Source: NORP240 sp942492445
Lineage (GTDB): Bacteria; Pseudomonadota; Gammaproteobacteria; Pseudomonadales; Pseudohongiellaceae
DNA: 64,000 bases
Assembly (NCBI GenBank): GCA_942492445.1
Contig: CALOEW010000049.1
Location: forward strand, 33,694-97,693
Reading direction: 5' to 3'
The notes beneath the pieces were generated by a model. It made no database searches. It was not told the origin of the DNA and was given only the letters and a program-made list of their open reading frames with translations. The position numbers and the translations under genes were made by a program. Numbering within the stretch: the first letter of the stretch is position 1; each line of letters begins with the position of its first letter. Positions 46,516 to 56,046 of the stretch are shown piece after piece.

Positions 46516-47187
46516 ATGAAACCGTTTTTCGGCTCGCGCGTTCTGCTTGACCTGCACGTCCATACCCGATGGGGCTCCGAATGCGCCGAGCTTATGGACC
46601 CGGCAAGCCTTCCGGAAGCAATGCGCGCATGCGGCCTGGACGGTGTCGTCATTACAGAACACAACATACTCTGGCCAAAGGAGGAGATTGCCCGGCTCAA
46701 CCATGAGCTCAATGGACGCCGCATTTACGGGGGCGTCGAGGTGAGCACATCCACCCATCATTTCGTTGTCATCGGCCTTGACTCCATGGAGGGGATCCAT
46801 GAGGGGATATCAGCGGAACAGCTGTGGCGCATCACCAGGATTCGAGAGGCCACCATGATCCTTGCCCATCCTTTCAACGGGAAAAAAAACATCGATGACC
46901 ATGACGCCTTCCTTGATTTGCCTGTCACACCGGATGCGATTGAACTGGCGTCAACCGTGACCCATGGTCGTGAAGAGAAGAGGATCAGGGCGTGGGGCGA
47001 ACAAAACGGGGTTCACCTGGTAGCGGGCAGCGATGCCCACTGCATCGAAAACCTGGGGCAGACAGCCACAACGTTTCCCCACCTGCCCGAGAATGAAAAA
47101 GAGCTGGCGCGTATGATCCAAACCGGACTCGGCCGCCCTGTCAGACGCCATCAAAACCGAAACGGACGGAAACCATTTCCATGCTGA
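46516..47187 (+). CDS. PHP-domain metal-dependent phosphoesterase
   Basis: 223 residues. Metal-binding PHP motifs: LLDLHVHTRWGSECAEL (motif I HxH), GVVITEHNILWPKEE (II), MILAHPFNGKKN (III) and LVAGSDAHCIENLG (IV, D-x-H). The phosphoesterase substrate is unknown. It overlaps the following ATPase gene by seven bases, so both are translated from one mRNA. Confidence 0.88.
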   Translation: MKPFFGSRVLLDLHVHTRWGSECAELMDPASLPEAMRACGLDGVVITEHNILWPKEEIARLNHELNGRRIYGGVEVSTSTHHFVVIGLDSMEGIHEGISAEQLWRITRIREATMILAHPFNGKKNIDDHDAFLDLPVTPDAIELASTVTHGREEKRIRAWGEQNGVHLVAGSDAHCIENLGQTATTFPHLPENEKELARMIQTGLGRPVRRHQNRNGRKPFPC

Positions 47188-47678
47188 TACAAATGACTCT
47201 TGAACAGGGGCTTACCCGCATTGAAAACCCTTCGGTGATCCATGAGGAGACGCTCGTGCCCGCAAAATGTCCGGCGAATCCCGACTCACCTTACCGGGCG
47301 GAGTATGAGTGGCTGTTTGCGGTTGAGCGCTCGCTGGCCCGCACGTTGAGCCCATGGCTGGAGGGGTATCGTTACGAACTGATCGGCAGCAAGGGGTTGC
47401 TTTGCGAAGCCCTGTCCAATGCCTTTGCGCACGGCAACCGAAAGGACCCGCAGCTGCCCATAGGGATCACGATTCATCAAGGGAAAAGGGGCGTGGTTGT
47501 CAGGATAAAAGACAGCGGGAAAGGGTTCGATATCGATGGGGTACTTGAGGAGTACAGTCAGGGGAAGTCCTACTACCATACAGCGGGAAACGGGCTCAGG
47601 CTCATGATCTCCAGCACCGTGTTCCATGTATTTTATACCGACGAGGGTACCGCCTTTCACCTGCTCCACACGTTTTAA
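47181..47678 (+). CDS. Anti-sigma-factor-type serine kinase / HATPase_c_2 protein
   Basis: 165 residues with a GHKL ATPase domain: LLCEALSNAFAHGNRKDPQL (N box), VVRIKDSGKGFDIDGV (G1) and GNGLRLMISSTVFHV (G2). The size and the N-x-x-x-H-G box are those of RsbW/SpoIIAB-like regulators or stand-alone ATPases that answer to phosphorylated receivers. Its stop overlaps the stop of the convergent sensor kinase. Confidence 0.82.
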   Translation: MLIQMTLEQGLTRIENPSVIHEETLVPAKCPANPDSPYRAEYEWLFAVERSLARTLSPWLEGYRYELIGSKGLLCEALSNAFAHGNRKDPQLPIGITIHQGKRGVVVRIKDSGKGFDIDGVLEEYSQGKSYYHTAGNGLRLMISSTVFHVFYTDEGTAFHLLHTF

Positions 47679-48895
47679 GGCGGGCACAAGGGGATATGAA
47701 CAGACACCGTGGTGCCCTTGTTTTTTTCGCTTTGGATCAAAATGCCGCAATTGAGTTCCGAGAGCTTTTTTTTTACGATGGCCAGCCCGATGCCGGTGCC
47801 TTTGGGTTTGGAGGTGCAAAAAGGCTGAAACAGCGTTTTCATCTCATCGTCTGTCATGCCGCACCCGTTGTCCTTGATGGAAATATCCATGCACGATGCC
47901 CGCGGCTTCAGGACGACGCGAATTTCCGGATGATCGGTCCCGACGACGGCATCCGCTGCATTGGTAAACAGATTCAGCATCACCTGATGCAGGGCACGGA
48001 GATCGATGCAGCCCCAGTGCTCTCCCGAAGGAATCTCTTTTTTGATCTCAATCCCTTTTTCCGCAAAGTCGGCTTCCACAAGGGACGTAAAACGCTCGAT
48101 GAACTGATCGATCCGTACGGGGATGCCCACCGGTTGTTCATATCTGTTGTGGCTTTTGAACATATCGAACAGGTATTCGATGCGTACCACCTCAGCCATA
48201 GCTCGCCTGGTAAAGTCCAGAATGTTGTCCCGTGAAAACCCCCGGCTGTTCTTCTCCAGGACAGACAGAGTCATTTTCAATGAATTGAGGGGGTTCGCTA
48301 TTTCGTGACGAAGGCTTGAAAAAATATACCCCGAGTTATTCATGAGATTATCGGCTTCGGCAATGGACTCCAGTTTTTTTTGCTCCGTCACATCCTGTTT
48401 AACCACCACATAGTTGATAATTGCTCCGTTCTCTTCCTTAATCGGAAAAATGGAGATCCTCCCTTCGACATCACGGCCATGTCTGTTCTTCTGCTTTAGA
48501 TCCCCTTTCCACTGGCTTTGCTTAAGCATATGTTCCGGCAGGGTGCTGCACAGCGTTTCTCCGTGATGGTCCACGACAAACCCAGGGTAGTACACCCCGA
48601 GCACCGCAGCCATCGGATAGCCGGTGAAATGTTCAAAGGCCGGGTTTACGAACTCGATATGCCCGTGGGAATCGGTCACAACAACAGCGTCGCTGACATG
48701 ATGAACGGCTAATTTGAACCGTTGGAGTTCATGCGCCATCTTTTCATTTTCAGACGTTCGCCCCTCCTGGGGGGGGTGCCCTGCGCCCGTTTTGGAAAGA
48801 CGTAAGGCGATGCCCAACAGTCCGGCAATCATCATTGCCAGCGAAGCTGTCAGAGAGGCTACGATCATAAAAACATAAGGAATTGACGAGTTCAC
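47675..48895 (-). CDS. PAS sensor histidine kinase, single membrane helix
   Basis: 406 residues. N-terminal helix (VFMIVASLTASLAMMIAGLL), a PAS domain (AVHHVSDAVVVTDSHGHIEF; FVNPAFEHFTGYP), dimerisation helix SLRHEIANPLNSLKMTLSVL with the phospho-histidine, and ATPase boxes LFTNAADAVVG, IKDNGCGMTDDEM and GTGIGLAIVKKK. The HisKA stretch is very similar to that of the kinase at 42752, suggesting duplication. Confidence 0.88.
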   Translation of the reverse strand: MNSSIPYVFMIVASLTASLAMMIAGLLGIALRLSKTGAGHPPQEGRTSENEKMAHELQRFKLAVHHVSDAVVVTDSHGHIEFVNPAFEHFTGYPMAAVLGVYYPGFVVDHHGETLCSTLPEHMLKQSQWKGDLKQKNRHGRDVEGRISIFPIKEENGAIINYVVVKQDVTEQKKLESIAEADNLMNNSGYIFSSLRHEIANPLNSLKMTLSVLEKNSRGFSRDNILDFTRRAMAEVVRIEYLFDMFKSHNRYEQPVGIPVRIDQFIERFTSLVEADFAEKGIEIKKEIPSGEHWGCIDLRALHQVMLNLFTNAADAVVGTDHPEIRVVLKPRASCMDISIKDNGCGMTDDEMKTLFQPFCTSKPKGTGIGLAIVKKKLSELNCGILIQSEKNKGTTVSVHIPLCPP

Positions 48896-49045
48896 GAAAT
48901 GACCTTCACGCGCCAGTTGATAGAAGGAATTGAATAATGTGTGTGCTTGGAATTCAGACGGGAAAAAGGAGAAGAACAGTATTATCTAAACAGTTATTAT
49001 TAGATGATATATGATTGGGAAAGTCAATCTTTTTTGGATCAAAGG

Positions 49046-49165
49046 CCAATGCAGTTCAGCCCGAGGAGCACGGGACAATTCGCATTGGCACGATGCTTTC
49101 GAGGTGGCTCACCTCGAAAGCTGGTTACGAAGGGTTCTCCCTCATTCCTCGGGGCGATCACATTC
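49046..49165. repeat. Partial GCCTCCGGCGGCC-family repeat
   Basis: Holds the module GCTTTCGAGGTGGCTCACCT with CGAAAGCTGGTT, and the CTCATTCCTCGGGGCGATCAC part. The outer ends are missing. The remaining bases of 48896-49352 show nothing else. Confidence 0.5.
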
Positions 49166-49352
49166 GGTGACGGGCGGCACACGTGATCTTCGGGATCATT
49201 CCTCCCTGAATCAGAACAGGACGCCGACCCCAAGAGCAAAGCACTTGAAACGGTCAATAAACGGGGTATAGAGGCTCCTTCAATGGACGCACACTGAACT
49301 GACAAATCATTGACCATGCCGTAGAATATATTTCCGTTGACCTTTACCCCTG

Positions 49353-50156
49353 TTATCCCCTCTCCTTCTTGTAGATAAAAGGATAATCCGGCAGAGCAAC
49401 CAAGCCCTCACATGCCTCAGGAAGCCTCTCCCGGGCCCCCAGAACCAGCAGCCCCGACGGAGGAAGGCTCTGGGTCACCTGATTCAGAGCCTCGATTCTC
49501 AACGGTTCCTGAAAATAAGTCATGACGTTGTTTCTGAGAAGAATGAGGTGGAAACCATCGGCCGGAGGAGCAGACAACAGCTGATGCCGTTCCCAGCGAA
49601 TGTTCTCCTTCAGAAAAGGTTTCACGCCGTACCGCTGCCCCTTGACCAGAGTCTCAAAAAAGCGCTTCCGCAGCCCTTTTGAGACCTCCCTGAGGCTGCC
49701 CGGGGTATAGACACCCGCCCTGGCCCGCTCCAGGCACTCATCGTTCAGGTCTGTTGCGGTGATGATCAGCTCCGGCATGGACGGGAGGGTCTCTTTCAGA
49801 AGCGCCCACAGCATGTTAAAGCTGTAGGCTTCCTCCCCACCGGCACACCCCGCGGACCAGACTCGAAACGGGTCCCCACGCCGCCGGACCAGAGGCGGCA
49901 GAATCTCCTCCCTGAGCCCCTCCCACAGCCTTCGGTCCCTGAAAAAGCGGCTGATGGAGACCGTCATCAGCCGCTCACACTCCCGGCGAGCAGAGCCATC
50001 GCATGCCAGAATCATCCGATATGCCGCCACCTCGTCGCACCCGAGCTCTTTCATATGGCGACTGATCCTCTTTTTCACCCCTTTCCGAACCTTGCGGTAC
50101 CCGTCCCAGGAAAAATCTAAATACGTCAGAAGCTGATGAAACTGGTCATCGTCCAT
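49353..50156 (-). CDS. cheR: CheR-type protein-glutamate methyltransferase
   Basis: 267 residues. Methylates chemoreceptor glutamates using SAM. The N-terminal helical domain contains KRISRHMKELGCDEVAAYRM, then MTVSISRFFRDRRLWEGLRE, the SAM motif VWSAGCAGGEEAYSFNML, TATDLNDECLERARAGVY and HLILLRNNVMTYFQEPLR. The usual C.RN.. is LRNNV here. No chemoreceptor or other che gene is adjacent. Confidence 0.85.
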   Translation of the reverse strand: MDDDQFHQLLTYLDFSWDGYRKVRKGVKKRISRHMKELGCDEVAAYRMILACDGSARRECERLMTVSISRFFRDRRLWEGLREEILPPLVRRRGDPFRVWSAGCAGGEEAYSFNMLWALLKETLPSMPELIITATDLNDECLERARAGVYTPGSLREVSKGLRKRFFETLVKGQRYGVKPFLKENIRWERHQLLSAPPADGFHLILLRNNVMTYFQEPLRIEALNQVTQSLPPSGLLVLGARERLPEACEGLVALPDYPFIYKKERG

Positions 50157-50161
50157 AGCCC

Positions 50162-50614
50162 TTACCTTCGGTACGTCCCCATCACACTGGCCTCCCCAAG
50201 AACATGCCCTGCCATGGCGTTCACAAGCTTCTGTTTGGTTGCCCCCGGCGGAAGCCCCAGCTTTTTGTCCAGGGCATAGAGCTTAAAAAAGTACCTGTGC
50301 GTGCCGGAGGGAGGGCACGGACCGCCATAACCCGTTTTCCGGAAATCATTCAAGCCCTGAACACCACCCGTTGGCAGGGTCTCAACCGGGGCAACCCCTT
50401 CCGGAAGCCCAGGGATTGACGGATCCAGATCGTAACAGACCCAATGCACCCAGGTCCCCGCCGGGGCGTCCGGGTCATCACAGACAAGCGCCAGGCTTTC
50501 GGTACCCGGGGGGATACCACGCCATTCCAAAGGTGGTGACACATCCCTGCCGTCGCAGGTGTACTTTGAAGCGATCATTCTCCCGTTTTCAAAAACGGTG
50601 CTTCTGATGTCCAT
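50162..50614 (-). CDS. YbhB/YbcL family Raf-kinase-inhibitor-like (PEBP) protein
   Basis: 150 residues. PEBP family landmarks: RMIASKYTCDGRDVSPPLEW, SLALVCDDPDAPAGTWVHWV, YDLDPSIPGLPEGV and GTHRYFFKLYALDKKLGLPP. The ATG at 50614 has GGAGG seven bases upstream; a TTG two codons earlier would overlap that site. The biological role is not established. The gap to cheR is only five bases. Confidence 0.92.
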   Translation of the reverse strand: MDIRSTVFENGRMIASKYTCDGRDVSPPLEWRGIPPGTESLALVCDDPDAPAGTWVHWVCYDLDPSIPGLPEGVAPVETLPTGGVQGLNDFRKTGYGGPCPPSGTHRYFFKLYALDKKLGLPPGATKQKLVNAMAGHVLGEASVMGTYRR

Positions 50615-50711
50615 GGCCAAACCTCCTTAACCCGAAAAAATGCCTTCGATGGTCAAGCCCGATAATAAAAATGAGCCTCCTGCGGCCAACCGTTTGCCCT
50701 TCTTTATAAGG

Positions 50712-51284
50712 TTAACCTCCCCCCTTCTTAAAATGCTTCCCGATACTCCATGCCCCGCCCAGTCGTTCGCCCACAGACCAGTAGTTGTTATCAGGCATCG
50801 TCAAAGTGAAGGGGTTGACCTTTTTTACATCCACCTGGTTGCCCGTCATGTATTTCTCTTCCGTAAACACCTCTGTCGGCTCCCCGATGTAAAGGGTATT
50901 GAACGGCAGTTTGACGACATCGTACAGCGTACACGCCACGCACACCGGGCACTCCGTAATTAACGGCGCGGTGTCCGAGTCCCCATAAAAAACGTCAAAC
51001 ACATCCGACTTATCGGTTTTACTTCCTGACACCAGCCCGCAATAATCGGTTTTTTCGATGAGTGAAACGTCCGGAATATTGATACTGAAGGCCCTGTTCT
51101 CATCAATGCCCCTGTTTGTATGGTGAGGGCCCAATGCGATGGCAAACAAAGGGGGCTTGTAATTCACCCTTGCCACCCAGCCCACAGCCATGAAATTTGC
51201 TCTTCCCCCGACGACAGAACCAACCAGGACCATCGGCATCGGGTATAAAAAAGCCGCGCCATGATCAACCTTGATTTTACTCAT
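50712..51284 (-). CDS. Flavin reductase-like (DIM6/NTAB) FMN-binding protein
   Basis: 190 residues. The split-barrel flavin fold is suggested by YPMPMVLVGSVVGGRANFMA, VGWVARVNYKPPLFAIALGP, AFSINIPDVSLIEKTDYCGL and CPVCVACTLYDVVKLPFN. Members in anaerobes are FMN proteins with little-known partners. A membrane-protein gene lies six bases upstream on the same strand. Confidence 0.85.
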   Translation of the reverse strand: MSKIKVDHGAAFLYPMPMVLVGSVVGGRANFMAVGWVARVNYKPPLFAIALGPHHTNRGIDENRAFSINIPDVSLIEKTDYCGLVSGSKTDKSDVFDVFYGDSDTAPLITECPVCVACTLYDVVKLPFNTLYIGEPTEVFTEEKYMTGNQVDVKKVNPFTLTMPDNNYWSVGERLGGAWSIGKHFKKGGG

Positions 51285-51290
51285 AGCCTG

Positions 51291-51791
51291 TCACTCCATA
51301 GTTTTCATACGTTTGGAAAGATCCAGCAGTTCATCTTTTTTCGGGCGGTAAATGAGCATGGCGACGGCGGAGAGGCCGAGGAGCTGATAGAGGGCGAGAG
51401 AGTCTTTGGCCATGAGAAAGAGGATCAGACCGTAGATCCCGATGCTCTCGAGAAGAGCCGAGGTGATGATGACGATGACGGTGTATCGGGCCACCGCCGG
51501 ATGCTGGGTGGACGCAACGGAACTGGAAGCCCCCACAAACCCGGGGTGCGCCAGCATGAAATCGCGAAGAAAATGAACCGCCACGAGGGTCACCAAAGAA
51601 ATCCCGAACAGCGCGTACCGAAGAGTCACAAGGGGAACCCCGTCACCCATGGCTGCCGGAAGTGTCTCGCCCAGCCCTAAACAGACACCGAGGTACACCC
51701 CCAGGGAGACAAAAATGGCACCCCAGATGACCAGAATCAAGACAAAGCCGGAATCAAGCTTTTTAACGTCATTTGGATCAATCATGTTCAC
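51291..51791 (-). CDS. Four-helix membrane protein of unknown function
   Basis: 166 residues. Hydrophobic segments: FVLILVIWGAIFVSLGVYLG, LRYALFGISLVTLVAVHFL, TVIVIITSALLESIGIYGLI and LYQLLGLSAVAMLIY. The SxxLESIGIYG stretch recalls ATP synthase c-type helices, but the order and length do not match. It is in the same tight group as the flavin reductase. Confidence 0.6.
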   Translation of the reverse strand: MNMIDPNDVKKLDSGFVLILVIWGAIFVSLGVYLGVCLGLGETLPAAMGDGVPLVTLRYALFGISLVTLVAVHFLRDFMLAHPGFVGASSSVASTQHPAVARYTVIVIITSALLESIGIYGLILFLMAKDSLALYQLLGLSAVAMLIYRPKKDELLDLSKRMKTME

Positions 51792-52439
51792 CTGTTGCTT
51801 TTAAAAAAGTTAACCTCAAAGACACAAAGATTCCGCAACCAGCAAAAAACCTTGCCATCGACAACGGGAATAAGCCCGGCGGTGCGCCTCTTTTACGACC
51901 TCACTCAAGAGAAATATTATAGTTGTCCACATTCTATTTTCTGACTTAGCCCTTCGGTATTGATCACCCGCCGGAGACGTGAACGAACTCGCCCCTTCCA
52001 GCCATTTCATTCTAAACAAAGCGTGATGTCAACCACCCTGTCTCTCCGTACTTATGCCTACATTGCGGAAATTCACTTTATCAAATAAAGACACGTAAGT
52101 GTGTACAGTTTGAGAGAATCATTGGAGTTTTTTTTACCATGGACCAGTTTTTCAAAAAAAACAAGATCACCTTTGAAGTTAACAACCATGACTCAATTAT
52201 TGCCGGACTTTGAAAAATCGTCCGGAGAGGCAATGATCCTCTCGGATTTAAAAGACATGTCAAGGATGCGGAAAATATGTCGTATCTATTCAGCTTGGCC
52301 CCCAGCGGCAAGGTGAGCCACCTTGAAAGCGGGTTGCCGCGGTGTACGCCATTGCCATTTGGCCATAGGAACGAAGCGCGATTCATAATGGAAGCACGCT
52401 TCTAAAGAGTTTTCCTCATCCTATCGATACGCATCAACA
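51792..52439. other. Gene-poor interval with a partial repeat
   Basis: No supported gene. 52300-52375 carries GGCAAGGTGAGCCACCTTGAAAG, a module also seen at 63226-63250, so it is a fragment of the right-half repeat family. Confidence 0.5.
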
Positions 52440-53852
52440 TCAAAACTTGTATCGTACCCGAGACGTGATCCGGTAGATATCCTCATCGGCGCTGCCATCG
52501 CGTTTTTTCTCGAAGGCGTCCATGGCATCACCGGCAAGCAGGTAGCCCGCGTTAATGGCCACTTCAAGGTTTTCATAGAGTTTGTAGGTGGCATACGCAT
52601 CCAATTCAAACCCGACATCACTGTTCGACTGAGCTTTGGCGTTATCATCCGTGTATTCGATGTCTTCGGCGGTCATCATATACAGGGCGGCCCCCCCTAC
52701 ATCGAGCTTGGCCGAACACTCTCTGTCAAAGGCAATCCTGTTGAGAAACAAGCCCTTGTTGAGAATATAGGGACGCTCAGTACCATAATTGTCATCGGTA
52801 TAGCCTCCCTCAAACAGAACAATGCTCTCCGTGCGATCGACATCGGTGGACATGAACGCATCGAAATCATTATCCGTATCCTTGTCGTCACCGGAGGCGT
52901 ACCAGGCGGTGTAGGTCAAGCGGTTCGCACCCATATTCATACCGACATCACCGTGCACCAGAAAACCGGCCAGATCAAAATCCCCGGCTGCGGTGCCGTT
53001 CAGCCCTTTAAATGTCGCATTGTTGATTTCACCCATCTGGTATATGGCGTCCCAGTTTACAAAGAGGCTGTCCGTGGTCATCCCGCCGTCGACACCCAGG
53101 GTGTAGATATCCATCTCCACATCGCCTAGTTTTTTCACTTCATACTTGCCGGCGTCAACGGCCCCCGGACCGGCATCGGGATCGGCATGCTGATACATGG
53201 CAAAGAGCCCCAGCTTCCCCCCGTCCATCGGTTTCAGGGTGAAACGCGCCGACAGCGCATCGGCGGAATCTTTATCCTTCGTATCATCATCATTGTAATA
53301 TTCCCTGCCCCGCACCCAGGCCACCTGATAGTCTATCCCCCCTTCGGAGTTGGTAAAAACAACCCCCATGGCCGTCTCGTTCCAGACGAAATCGTTGATG
53401 GCAAAGGGCAGCAGGCCCATTTTGAACCAGGCGTTCTCCGTCTCCGGCAACAAAAACGCGGTATAGGCCCATCGGGTTTCGATGTTGACGCCGTCGCCAG
53501 AATACGTAGCCCCTCCCCCTTTGGAATAATCTTCATCCCCGAAACGAAGGCCACCGAGCTCGATGGCGTAAACGCCCTTGACGTTGCCGTCATTGGTGGC
53601 GGCTTCCGTCCAGAGACGGTACTTGATCTCGCCCCAGGTGGAGTTAACGGTGCTTTCCCCGATCACCTGGGAGTCGTCGACACCGTTCTCCAGGCCCCCA
53701 GATCCGTAAAAATCTGCATGGTTGGTGTACAGGTTGAAGCGGTGGTTCAGGTCGCCATGAAACTCAAACGTTGCGCTGAGGGCTGGCGTTGCACTGAGGA
53801 TGATGGCCAGCAGAGCCATCAGCAGTCGGCTTATCGTGTTCATTCCGTTCAT
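52440..53852 (-). CDS. Outer-membrane porin-like beta-barrel
   Basis: 470 residues with a signal peptide (LLMALLAIILSATPALSA). The mature part alternates polar and aromatic residues (ATFEFHGDLNHRFNLYTNHA; GEIKYRLWTEAATNDGNVKG) and ends in YRITSRVRYKF with the C-terminal phenylalanine needed for barrel insertion. Acidic loops such as DDDTKDKDSAD are typical of porins. AGGAGG lies seven bases before the ATG. Substrate unknown. It stands alone between repeats. Confidence 0.8.
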   Translation of the reverse strand: MNGMNTISRLLMALLAIILSATPALSATFEFHGDLNHRFNLYTNHADFYGSGGLENGVDDSQVIGESTVNSTWGEIKYRLWTEAATNDGNVKGVYAIELGGLRFGDEDYSKGGGATYSGDGVNIETRWAYTAFLLPETENAWFKMGLLPFAINDFVWNETAMGVVFTNSEGGIDYQVAWVRGREYYNDDDTKDKDSADALSARFTLKPMDGGKLGLFAMYQHADPDAGPGAVDAGKYEVKKLGDVEMDIYTLGVDGGMTTDSLFVNWDAIYQMGEINNATFKGLNGTAAGDFDLAGFLVHGDVGMNMGANRLTYTAWYASGDDKDTDNDFDAFMSTDVDRTESIVLFEGGYTDDNYGTERPYILNKGLFLNRIAFDRECSAKLDVGGAALYMMTAEDIEYTDDNAKAQSNSDVGFELDAYATYKLYENLEVAINAGYLLAGDAMDAFEKKRDGSADEDIYRITSRVRYKF

Positions 53853-54019
53853 TTAGTTACCTCCTGATTGCAGTTAGAGATTGCCGATAATTCGGCGCAA
53901 ACGGGCCGATATGAACCCATGAGAACAAAACCCAAGCAAACAGCCACTAAAGAATGTGGTACAATAAACAGGCCTTGGTCATCGCTTCGGCCACAGCCAT
54001 GAAAGAAACGGAGCTTGAT

Positions 54020-54095
54020 CGCTGAGCCCTCTCGTTCCCCGGCTCCGCCTGGGTATGCGCCCTAGAGGCTCTGCCTCCAGGCTTGAGACAGCACC
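54020..54095. repeat. CTCGTTCCCCGGCTCCGCC-type palindromic repeat
   Basis: CTCGTTCCCCGGCTCCGCC then TGGGTATGCG, and AGAGGCTCTGCCTCCAGGC. This double palindrome is a common interspersed repeat in Desulfobacterota and some cyanobacteria, distinct from the GCCTCCGGCGGCC family. Confidence 0.5.
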
Positions 54096-54307
54096 ACACA
54101 TGGCGAATTCAACTCCCCCCTCAGAGGAGATGGGTTTCTTCAAAACACCGTGACGATATATTTCAGGGACACAATAAGGCGATCGACACATGTCTCGCTC
54201 GACCAGGACTTGACTTCAGCGGGGAAGCTTCAGAAGGGGAAACAGTAGGAGATGAGCACTATCTGTTCTGATTTCAACGACCTACCAAACGAGTTCGCGT
54301 TCCTGCA

Positions 54308-54385
54308 TCATTTTCAAAACCTGTTTGTCAAACCCATCTTTCAGATCAGGCAAAAGTTTGGCCCCCGGCAGGGCCAACTGAATAG
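54308..54385. repeat. Partial GCCTCCGGCGGCC-family repeat
   Basis: AAACCTGTTTGTCAAACCC, then TTTCAGATCAGGCAAAAG and GGCCCCCGGCAGGGCCAAC; same order as the right half of copy 2. The rest of 53853-54441 is without a gene apart from the 54020 repeat. Confidence 0.6.
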
Positions 54386-54441
54386 TTGCTTTTTTCGATC
54401 CCTTACCCTGGGGGGGTAATGAAAGGATGATCCAAGAGTTG

Positions 54442-55200
54442 TCAGTCAACGCCAAAGACCTTTTTCAATAACGCGGTGGTCTGCCTCACCGGGTTTTTAC
54501 GAATCTCAGCCTCTTCCTTCGCAATATAATAGAAGATGCCGTTTATCCCTTTTTCGAGCACATAGCCGGTCAGATCTGCCTTCACATCCGGCACAAAGGG
54601 CAGCGCCTTGTACTGGCCCATCACGTTATCGTACGCCTTGATGGCGCCGACCTGAGACAGGGTCTGGTCGACAATCGGTTCCATCTCGTGTTTTAAGGGC
54701 TGGGTCATTTTCCCTTGAAAATAGGTTGTCGCCGAATTTTCAGGCCCTTCATAGATCGTTTTTACATCGTCAAAGGTCATCTCGGTGATCGCCTGCATAA
54801 ACAGCTTTTTCGCTTTTGGCGTCGCCGCTTCGGCAGCACGGTTCAACTTGAGCTCAAGGTCGTCGACCAAATGGGACATCCCCGCCTTGGCCAGCACCGT
54901 TTTTACTGTTTGCAACTCTTGCGGCAAGGGAATGTGAATCGATGGGTCGCCGTTAAACCCATCGGCAACCCCCAACTGACTGACGACATGTTCCGTGCCC
55001 ATGCGAAGCGCCTCTTTAAACGCATCTCCGATCTCGCCGGAACTGGCTGGTGCGTCAGATACAGGCCCAGTCCCGGTCTCCCCTCCTGATTTTTTAAAAA
55101 TATTGATTTTATCCAGCCAGGATCCCTCCGCGTTCGATTGATGGGAAGACCACACAAAAAAAACCAACACGATACCCATAACAGCTGACAATTTTTTCAT
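54442..55200 (-). CDS. DUF4197 exported protein
   Basis: 252 residues with a signal peptide (AVMGIVLVFFVWSSHQSNAE). DUF4197 wording: EIGDAFKEALRMGTEHVVSQ, GVADGFNGDPSIHIPLPQEL, AITEMTFDDVKTIYEGPENS and ATTYFQGKMTQPL. The length is usual for the family, which is periplasmic and of unknown function. Confidence 0.9.
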   Translation of the reverse strand: MKKLSAVMGIVLVFFVWSSHQSNAEGSWLDKINIFKKSGGETGTGPVSDAPASSGEIGDAFKEALRMGTEHVVSQLGVADGFNGDPSIHIPLPQELQTVKTVLAKAGMSHLVDDLELKLNRAAEAATPKAKKLFMQAITEMTFDDVKTIYEGPENSATTYFQGKMTQPLKHEMEPIVDQTLSQVGAIKAYDNVMGQYKALPFVPDVKADLTGYVLEKGINGIFYYIAKEEAEIRKNPVRQTTALLKKVFGVD

Positions 55201-55466
55201 ATGAGAATCCTCAGTAAGTCAGGTAATATTTTTAACGTCGGCGCTGCAGAGCCGCCAAACGTCGCTAAAAGAACCCGGATCGGGCCAGACGCGCACGATT
55301 GGGGCCTCAATCGGCAAGCCGACCATGCAACGCCCACAGAGGGGCAAATGACCACACACTCTTTATTACGATTTTTTTTTTGAGGAGCCAGTCCCATGCA
55401 AGACTGTTATCGCGATGCGTTAAGGTGAGCTTTCTTTATAAAAACGTGACTATTTAACTGATTGTT

Positions 55467-55651
55467 GCCTCCGGCGGCCCTGCCGGGGGCCAACCTTTTG
55501 AAAAGGTTGCCAACCAGGTTATTCTTTTTGGTACTCCATGAATGCGGATGTGATTTGACCCGAGGAACGAGGGACAAAGCGCGTCCGCCACCTGGGACCC
55601 AAGGGGGGAGGGGAAACCACTTAAGCAAAAAATCCCCTGGCCACCGGAGGC
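55467..55651. repeat. GCCTCCGGCGGCC repeat, copy 4 (complete)
   Basis: Same layout as copy 1: GCCTCCGGCGGCC, hairpin CAACCTTTTGAAAAGGTTG, GACCCGAGGAACGAGGGAC, and end CCTGGCCACCGGAGGC. The rest of 55201-55712 has no gene. Confidence 0.75.
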
Positions 55652-55712
55652 GAAGCTGAATCGTTACTTCAGGAAAAAGACCAGCCCGCCTGAGGGACGG
55701 GCGTTCCCTCAA

Positions 55713-55901
55713 CTATTTGTATTTTTTCAAATCATACGTTTCAGCCAGTTCAGTCCTCTCACCAACAGAAAGAGAGGTCATATACCGTTTCCATCCGGGG
55801 CACCATGCAATATGCCATCGCCATAACCGGCCTAAAAAAGATTCAGGATTGTTGTCATACGTTGCCCTGAATCGGCATGTCTCGCAATTGTGTTTAGCCA
55901 T
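55713..55901 (-). CDS. Small conserved cysteine-containing protein
   Basis: 62 residues: HNCETCRFRATYDNNPESFL, GRLWRWHIAWCPGWKRYMTS. The paired Cys-x-x-Cys and the later WCPGW look like a small metal-binding protein; similar short proteins occur in sulfate reducers. No function is known. Confidence 0.6.
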   Translation of the reverse strand: MAKHNCETCRFRATYDNNPESFLGRLWRWHIAWCPGWKRYMTSLSVGERTELAETYDLKKYK

Positions 55902-56046
55902 TTGGAATTATCCTTAATCATGGTTGGGCAAAGGGGCTTGATACGTTCAATTGTCTGTACCTTTATCCCGAGCCCCGAAGCAGACATATGAAGATGCCGA
56001 GCCGCATCTCATACGGCCAGGCCTTATCCGAGGGATGCAACCGTAA

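Noticed and set aside
49080..49110. Possible sigma-54 promoter (TGGCACGATGC)
   Set aside because: The second TTGC box is missing and the sequence is part of the interspersed repeat.
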